A DNA stretch of 14,474 bases, taken from NCBI GenBank assembly GCA_021545665.1, contig JAJRTX010000094.1:1-14474 (forward strand), in the 5' to 3' direction. This document shows, piece by piece, positions 10,556-14,474 of this stretch (position 1 is the stretch's first letter; every line of letters starts with the position of its first letter). The notes under the pieces are model-generated. The model did not search any database, was not told the DNA's origin, and saw nothing but the letters and a program-made list of their open reading frames with translations. The translations under genes and the position numbers were made by a program. This DNA is from Zetaproteobacteria bacterium. Its GTDB lineage: Bacteria > Pseudomonadota > Zetaproteobacteria > Mariprofundales > Mariprofundaceae.

Positions 10556-11794
10556 ATGACTTATCCAATTTCTCCCCGACTCAACTTAATACCGGTGCTG
10601 ATATTGCTGTCGCTGGGCCTGATTTCCTGCGCCCAGACTCAAACTGGCGATACAGCCCGAGGCCCTCTGTTTAACTTCTGGCAGGAAGCTCCAATACAGG
10701 CTGATAGCCAATCAACGCAACTTCCCGATGGATTAAACAACCCGGAATATGTCATTACCACAACAGCTGCAGACCGGAAAGGATCCTTTATCTCTAATAA
10801 TGAGTTTTTCTCGGGCCTGTCACCTATGGAAATTGAAAAACTTAGAATGGAAGCATGGAATACTTATGGCACACACTGGAAAACCATTGCCAGTCGATCC
10901 CAATATGTTCGTCAGCCCCTGATAGAAACGCTGGAAAAAGTGGGTGCTCCCAAAGAATTACAAATGATCCCTGTTGTTGAGTCCAGTTATGACCCCTATG
11001 CACAATCAGAAGTAGGTGCGACCGGCTTGTGGCAGTTGATGCCAATGACAGCAGAAGACCTGCGCATCAAAAGTGACCGTTTCGTTGATGGTAGACGTGA
11101 AATCAAAGCCAGCACCAGAGGCGCGGCCAAATTTCTAATGACGCAACATAAACGCTTCGGCAACTGGCCGCTGGCATTTGCCGCCTATCACCTTGGCCCC
11201 AGCGGCGTGCAAAAACGGATCAATCGTCATCCGTGGCAGCCTGAGGATGGACTGGAGAAGCTACCTCTCCCACCGATTACTAAAACCTATGTGCGTAATA
11301 TTCTTGGCCTGATTGCCTTGTATCAGGTTGGCGAAATCCAGTTTCCCAAGCCATTCCAGACAAAAATAATCAGTGTAATCATGCCAGTTAACCTCGATAT
11401 GCTTCACAAAAAAGCGGAGTTACCTAAAGATCAGCTCTTTCGTTTCAATCCTGAATTGAATCTGAAACATTATTATGGAAAGAAATCAGCCAAGATTTCT
11501 CTCAGGGTCACCAGCTGGAGAGTAGCTACTGTGAAAAAATATATCCCTGCGAAGTCGACAAAATATATGACAATCTCACTTCGTAAGGGTGAAAAACTGA
11601 GAGATATTAAAAAGAAATATAAAGCCACATCGCATGAACTTCTCGAAGCCAATCCCGGAAATCTGGTACAACACGTCAGAAGCGGGACATTGCGCATTCC
11701 GGTGAAACTGCTTCAACGGGCAAAGGCAGAGAAGAACCCGTTGGTAAAACGCCCGATCCACATGCTGGCTGATAATAGCAACAAGCGCAGCTAG
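10556..11794 (+). CDS. mltD: MltD-like membrane-bound lytic murein transglycosylase lipoprotein
   Basis: Predicted outer-membrane lipoprotein that cleaves peptidoglycan glycan strands to 1,6-anhydro-muropeptides. The 412-residue protein begins with a signal peptide ending in the lipobox LISC, so Cys25 is the likely lipidated residue. The SLT (family 1) domain runs from about 116 to 265: catalytic Glu142 in IPVVESSYDPYAQSEVGATG, then LWQLMP, and AFAAYHLGPSGVQ (207-219). Residues about 336-384 look like one LysM peptidoglycan-binding repeat (ISLRKGEKLRDIKKKYKATS, then ELLEANPGN and LRIPV). The tail is basic. The ATG is the only start before an in-frame stop at 10544-10546; the ribosome-binding site is poor. 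The symbol reflects domain order, and E. coli MltD has more LysM repeats. The stop codon abuts the left end of an insertion-sequence remnant. Confidence 0.85.
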   Translation: MTYPISPRLNLIPVLILLSLGLISCAQTQTGDTARGPLFNFWQEAPIQADSQSTQLPDGLNNPEYVITTTAADRKGSFISNNEFFSGLSPMEIEKLRMEAWNTYGTHWKTIASRSQYVRQPLIETLEKVGAPKELQMIPVVESSYDPYAQSEVGATGLWQLMPMTAEDLRIKSDRFVDGRREIKASTRGAAKFLMTQHKRFGNWPLAFAAYHLGPSGVQKRINRHPWQPEDGLEKLPLPPITKTYVRNILGLIALYQVGEIQFPKPFQTKIISVIMPVNLDMLHKKAELPKDQLFRFNPELNLKHYYGKKSAKISLRVTSWRVATVKKYIPAKSTKYMTISLRKGEKLRDIKKKYKATSHELLEANPGNLVQHVRSGTLRIPVKLLQRAKAEKNPLVKRPIHMLADNSNKRS

Positions 11795-12388
11795 AGCCTG
11801 TTCACATTAACTAAAACAAGTATAATATATTCATGCAGTTAACACGAGAACAGTATAAAATCATTGCTCACTACATGCCTCTACCTCGCGGCAATATAGT
11901 CATTCCAAACTATCAGGCTTTAAATGCTATTCTGTATGTTGCCGAACATGGTTGTAAGTGACGAGGCTTGCCAAAGCGATATGGAAATTGGCATACGATA
12001 TATGTGCGGATGAACCGTTGGGCCAAGAACGGCGTTTTGGAGCGAGTTTTTTCCGAATTGCAGGCGCAGCAAGAAATTCAGATCAAGATTGATGGCCTTT
12101 CGCTGGATAGCACAGCGGTTAAAGTTCATCCTGATGGCACTGGCGCCTTAAAAAAAACGGTCCTCAATCCATCGGGAAATCACGAGCCGGATGGACAACA
12201 AAAATCCACCTTGTAGCAGCTACAGACCGTCATGCGGTAGTATTTTCCTTGTCTCCAGGCAATGCTCATGATGCTCCTGAAGGTCGCAAACTGATGCGAA
12301 TGCCAGGTAACCCAATCACGTCAGAGCACCTTCTGATGGACCGGGCATACGAAGGCGATGAAACGCGCCAACTGGCACTGGATCTGAG
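11795..12388 (+). mobile_element. Truncated IS5-family insertion sequence (left part)
   Basis: The left end begins around GAGCCTGTTCACATTAAC, immediately after the mltD stop codon, and carries a TATAAT at 11821-11826 before the transposase ATG. The transposase resembles the IS427/IS1031-like branch of the IS5 family. I searched for the matching right terminal repeat (a form of GTGAACAGGCTC) as far as the beta-propeller gene and saw none. Transposase similarity stops at about 12386-12388, where an unrelated amidase-like frame begins. The element has therefore lost its right end and cannot move by itself. The bases CTAG at the junction fit the type of short target IS5-family elements use, but no second copy is seen. 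Confidence 0.75.
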
Positions 12389-12422
12389 AAAGTTTATTCT
12401 CCCTGCCCGGATCTGGTCGTGA
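11833..12422 (+). pseudogene. Broken IS5-family transposase
   Basis: The product would start MQLTREQYKIIAHYMPLPRG, with NAILYVAEHGCK, RGLPKRYGNWHTIYVRMNRW and SLDSTAVKVHPDGTGALKK after it, all typical of IS5-family transposases. Codon 43 (11959-11961) is TGA where the family has Trp in GCKWRGLPKR. At the A8 run 12150-12157 similarity moves to the -1 frame and continues as NGPQSIGKSRAGWTTKIHLV, then LSPGNAHDAPEGRK, LLMDRAYEGDETRQLALDL. The first catalytic Asp (residue 92, SLDST) and the second (MDRAY) remain, but the C-terminal Glu region is lost. The A-run may be a natural slippage site, since some IS5-family elements use frameshifting, but the nonsense codon and the truncation make the gene dead unless suppressed. 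Confidence 0.85.
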
Positions 12423-12600
12423 ATAAGTATTTTCTACCCAAAGGTGAATACAAAGAAGGGCCAACTCAAAAGGAGCATCTGTTTTTGCACCATACGGCTG
12501 GCATTTAGGCGTTAACGGATCACAGCGTATGCATACGCATTCGGTAGCAGTTGAGATCTGCAACTTCAGTTATGCCGTAAATGGCAAAACCAAGGGCATG
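12386..12600 (+). pseudogene. Remnant of a phage-type N-acetylmuramoyl-L-alanine amidase
   Basis: Two reading frames together recall amidases of the PGRP / Amidase_2 type found in phages and their hosts. Frame one (12386-12508) reads VVNKYFLPKGEYKEGPTQKE followed by HLFLHHTAG, where HHTAG carries the first zinc-ligand His motif, then meets a stop. The second frame resumes at 12496 as GWHLGVNGSQRMHTHSVAVE followed by ICNFSY. The central part of the domain, normally about a hundred residues between HHTAG and WHLG, is missing, and the junction falls in GGCTGG, which can be read as part of either side. The remnant starts where the IS similarity ends. The frame continues to a stop at 12679-12681, but I cannot assign the last 25-30 codons. 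Family assignment is from remembered motifs. Confidence 0.55.
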
Positions 12601-12681
12601 TTGACACATACAAATACCCGAAAAGATAAATTCGACATGTTTTCGCAACTCAATCTGATAGATATGCTGCTAAGCCTGTAG

Positions 12682-12903
12682 TTGATATGGACATGTATAA
12701 ATTTGGACAGCAAACACCTGTTAAGACTATCCGATAAAGTATATGATATCATAGATATAGAATACTTTCAACCGCTTGAAAGGAATGAGAAATTGAGTGA
12801 AGAAGGCTTGTTTATGCAAGCCGTAATGCAGGGTGTATCAGAAATTTATTCCGGGCAAAGCATTTCACTTGAAGATGTGAAAGTCATACTCAACCTGAAA
12901 TGA
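12682..12903 (+). CDS. Hypothetical 73-codon reading frame, possibly a fragment
   Basis: The frame opens with TTG at 12682, without a ribosome-binding site, and ends at TGA 12901-12903. Internal ATG codons at 12814 and 12829 are too late to leave much protein. The C-terminal half, EEGLFMQAVMQGVSEIYSGQ then SISLEDVKVILNLK, is helical in character and has the general shape of the tails of small antitoxin-like proteins (a helix, then S-L-E-D-V-K and a short end). This is only an impression, and no toxin gene is adjacent. Because it sits between two gene fragments, it may itself be the 3' end of a lost gene. I do not recognise it. Confidence 0.35.
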   Translation: MIWTCINLDSKHLLRLSDKVYDIIDIEYFQPLERNEKLSEEGLFMQAVMQGVSEIYSGQSISLEDVKVILNLK

Positions 12904-12958
12904 GTTCACTCTGCAATTATGATGTGTCAGCGAATACCTTTCAGGCCTACCCACATAA

Positions 12959-13075
12959 AGAGTAGCGTCCCCTAATTTGATGTGTGAAATCATGGAAGCT
13001 GCTGTGACCCTGTCTGTCCTGCTGACTGTAGATATCGGCTCCGGCCACAACTGGTTCGATGCTCACAAGCTCTGA
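12959..13075 (+). pseudogene. Fragment resembling the 3' end of DNA polymerase I (polA)
   Basis: A frame with no upstream start reads MCEIMEAAVTLSVLLTVDIG then SGHNWFDAHKL, stopping at TGA 13073-13075. This matches the extreme C terminus of family A DNA polymerase I, where proteobacterial enzymes end with a pattern like M-E-x-A-x-x-L-x-V-P-L-x-V-D-x-G-x-G-x-N-W-x-x-A-H. The usual Pro in V-P-L is Leu here and two residues follow the terminal His, so the fragment has drifted. An in-frame TAA at 12956-12958 closes it upstream, leaving at most about 38 codons. No other part of polA is in the window. It was probably brought in by recombination or a mobile element and is not functional. Confidence 0.6.
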
Positions 13076-13112
13076 TCCAGGTTCAGTGAATAACCGTTAG
13101 GCCTTAAATCAT

Positions 13113-13119
13113 GGGAGGA
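13113..13119 (+). promoter_or_regulatory. Ribosome-binding site of the beta-propeller gene
   Basis: GGGAGGA lies seven bases before the ATG at 13127 and is close to the ideal Shine-Dalgarno sequence. It fixes the start of this gene and implies efficient translation. Confidence 0.8.
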
Positions 13120-13126
13120 TTAAGTT

Positions 13127-14474
13127 ATGAATATGAGTTTTAAGCTATGGGCGCTGTCTGTCCTCATGTTAGTAGGAACGGTGTCTTATGCAGACGCTGA
13201 AAAAGTCGAACCCATATCAACAGAAGTGATTAACTCTGGATGGAAAATCCCATTTGATGGCAGTAACTCGGCACCAGTTATTCATAATAGAACAATTTAC
13301 ATTGGTTCATTTGATGGGGGTATCTATGCCATCGACCCCAAAAGTGGTAAAAGAATCTGGGACTATCAAACCGGTGCAGGCTTGATAAGCGGCCCTGAAA
13401 TTATTCGCTCTCAAGGGGGAACACTTAAAGACATGATGGGTGGGGCTCTCCAAACCAGCAGTAAAAAAAATAAGGGGAAGCGTGAAATTGGGGCAACCCC
13501 TGTTATTGAAGGTGGCACTGTCTATATAGGTTCCAAGGATCACAATGTTTATGCTCTAGACTCCCGAACAGGTGAATTAAAATGGGCTACAGATATTGGG
13601 CACCCTATTTTTCGAAAAGTTATAGCCATAGACGAAACAGTTATCGTTCATGGCATAGGGATGGCACTTTCTCCTGAAGCTGTTTATGTGCTGGACAAGA
13701 AAAATGGGCAAATTCTATGGTCAACAGAAGGAAAAGGAAGTGCAACATACCCTGCGGTAAACGGAGGTGTTGTTTACTATGCTTTATCCGAGAATAGAAA
13801 AAGCTCTTCAAGCTTCTTTCTGAATGCTGTTGAACTGAAAACAGGACAATTGCTCAGGCATTTAGAGTTACAGGGGCAGAGGCCTAGTCAGATATACGGT
13901 CCATCTAGCCTCATCTATGTCACAGCTTTTTCAGGTGGTAAAATGATCCGTAAGAATAACGGTATCTCATTTGCGCCATTGCACACCCTTGTGTACGCAG
14001 TCAGTGCTTCTGACGGACAGCTAGCATGGGAATACAATGGAGGCTTGTTGGGCGTATATCGATCCCCACATCTCACAATCGGGCTCGAGAATCTATATTA
14101 TATTGGTAAAGGAGGTCTTTATGCGGTAAACAAACATACTGGCAAGAAAGTCTTGTTTTTAGCTGGAGAATATAGCAGTTGGAATCTACAGCTCATCAAT
14201 GACACACTTTATGTTCACGGCGATTCGGGTAGAAAAAATAATTCGATTTCAGCCATTCAAGCCTCTACAGGAAAACTAATATGGCGAAAAACTCCTGGAG
14301 AAAATTTGTTCTACACAAACATTGTCGGTGACACAGTTTATTTGTCTGCACAACACAGCTTGATTTCGATTAATACCAAGACAGGGAAACAGAACTGGAA
14401 ATTCAAAATCAGCAGCTTTTTCAAAGAGGGTACAAACCTAAGTGCAACACCTGTCGTATTTGAAGGACAAGTCA
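13127..14474 (+). CDS. Exported PQQ-like beta-propeller repeat protein (3' end beyond the window)
   Basis: A reading frame open for 449 codons to the window edge. Residues 1-22 form a signal peptide (hydrophobic LWALSVLMLVGTV, then S-Y-A before D23), so the protein is exported to the periplasm. The rest is a series of PQQ-like blade repeats with the pattern Y-A-x-D-x-x-T/S-G-x-x-x-W: IYAIDPKSGKRIWDY, VYALDSRTGELKWA, VYVLDKKNGQILW, VYAVSASDGQLAWEY, LYAVNKHTGKKV, ISAIQASTGKLIW and ISINTKTGKQNW, plus a weaker AVELKTGQLL. About eight repeats are visible. The fold resembles BamB and quinoprotein dehydrogenases, but there is no lipobox Cys as in BamB and no dehydrogenase active-site disulfide that I can see. 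The role is therefore unknown; such proteins often act as scaffolds. The region looks richer in A+T than the glycogen locus. Confidence 0.85.
   Translation, partial: MNMSFKLWALSVLMLVGTVSYADAEKVEPISTEVINSGWKIPFDGSNSAPVIHNRTIYIGSFDGGIYAIDPKSGKRIWDYQTGAGLISGPEIIRSQGGTLKDMMGGALQTSSKKNKGKREIGATPVIEGGTVYIGSKDHNVYALDSRTGELKWATDIGHPIFRKVIAIDETVIVHGIGMALSPEAVYVLDKKNGQILWSTEGKGSATYPAVNGGVVYYALSENRKSSSSFFLNAVELKTGQLLRHLELQGQRPSQIYGPSSLIYVTAFSGGKMIRKNNGISFAPLHTLVYAVSASDGQLAWEYNGGLLGVYRSPHLTIGLENLYYIGKGGLYAVNKHTGKKVLFLAGEYSSWNLQLINDTLYVHGDSGRKNNSISAIQASTGKLIWRKTPGENLFYTNIVGDTVYLSAQHSLISINTKTGKQNWKFKISSFFKEGTNLSATPVVFEGQV

Noticed and set aside
12321..12752. Minus-strand frames across the amidase and IS remnants
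   Set aside because: The plus-strand translations match known protein families, so the opposite frames are most simply non-coding.

Overview
The window looks like chromosomal DNA of a gammaproteobacterium-like Gram-negative bacterium. The reasons are a murein transglycosylase lipoprotein of MltD type, a GlgC that stays collinear with the E. coli enzyme, a GlgB of almost exactly E. coli length and compact operons with Shine-Dalgarno sites. I cannot assign a genus from the sequence alone.

Positions 1-1683 (+) hold the 3' end of a class I aminotransferase, a hemerythrin-fold protein 23 bases after it, and a secreted or membrane-anchored DUF3179 protein. Positions 1711-10334 form a glycogen / alpha-glucan locus built around a divergent control region (5534-5769). 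Leftward run pgm and glgB; rightward run glgC, a GH57 glycoside hydrolase and malQ. Together they interconvert glucose-6-P and glucose-1-P (Pgm), make ADP-glucose (GlgC), branch the polymer (GlgB) and trim or rearrange glucan chains (GH57, MalQ). Glycogen synthase (glgA) and phosphorylase (glgP) are not in the window and must lie elsewhere if the pathway is complete. Both arms are tightly packed: the pgm stop codon lies in the glgB ribosome-binding site, and malQ begins on a GTG overlapping the GH57 stop.

Positions 10556-11794 encode the MltD-like lytic transglycosylase lipoprotein. After its stop codon comes a graveyard of broken sequence (about 11795-13075). It holds the left part of an IS5-family element whose transposase has a stop codon and a frame change and lacks its 3' end, a decayed fragment of a phage-type N-acetylmuramoyl-L-alanine amidase with an internal deletion, an unidentified 73-codon reading frame, and a short piece resembling the extreme 3' end of DNA polymerase I (polA). 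From 13127 to the window edge a long reading frame, open at the 3' side, encodes an exported PQQ-like beta-propeller protein.

I did not find a clearly new multi-gene system. The most interesting material is the chain of gene fragments at 11795-13075 and the unexplained palindromes and interleaved inverted repeats that control, or could control, the two divergent glycogen operons.
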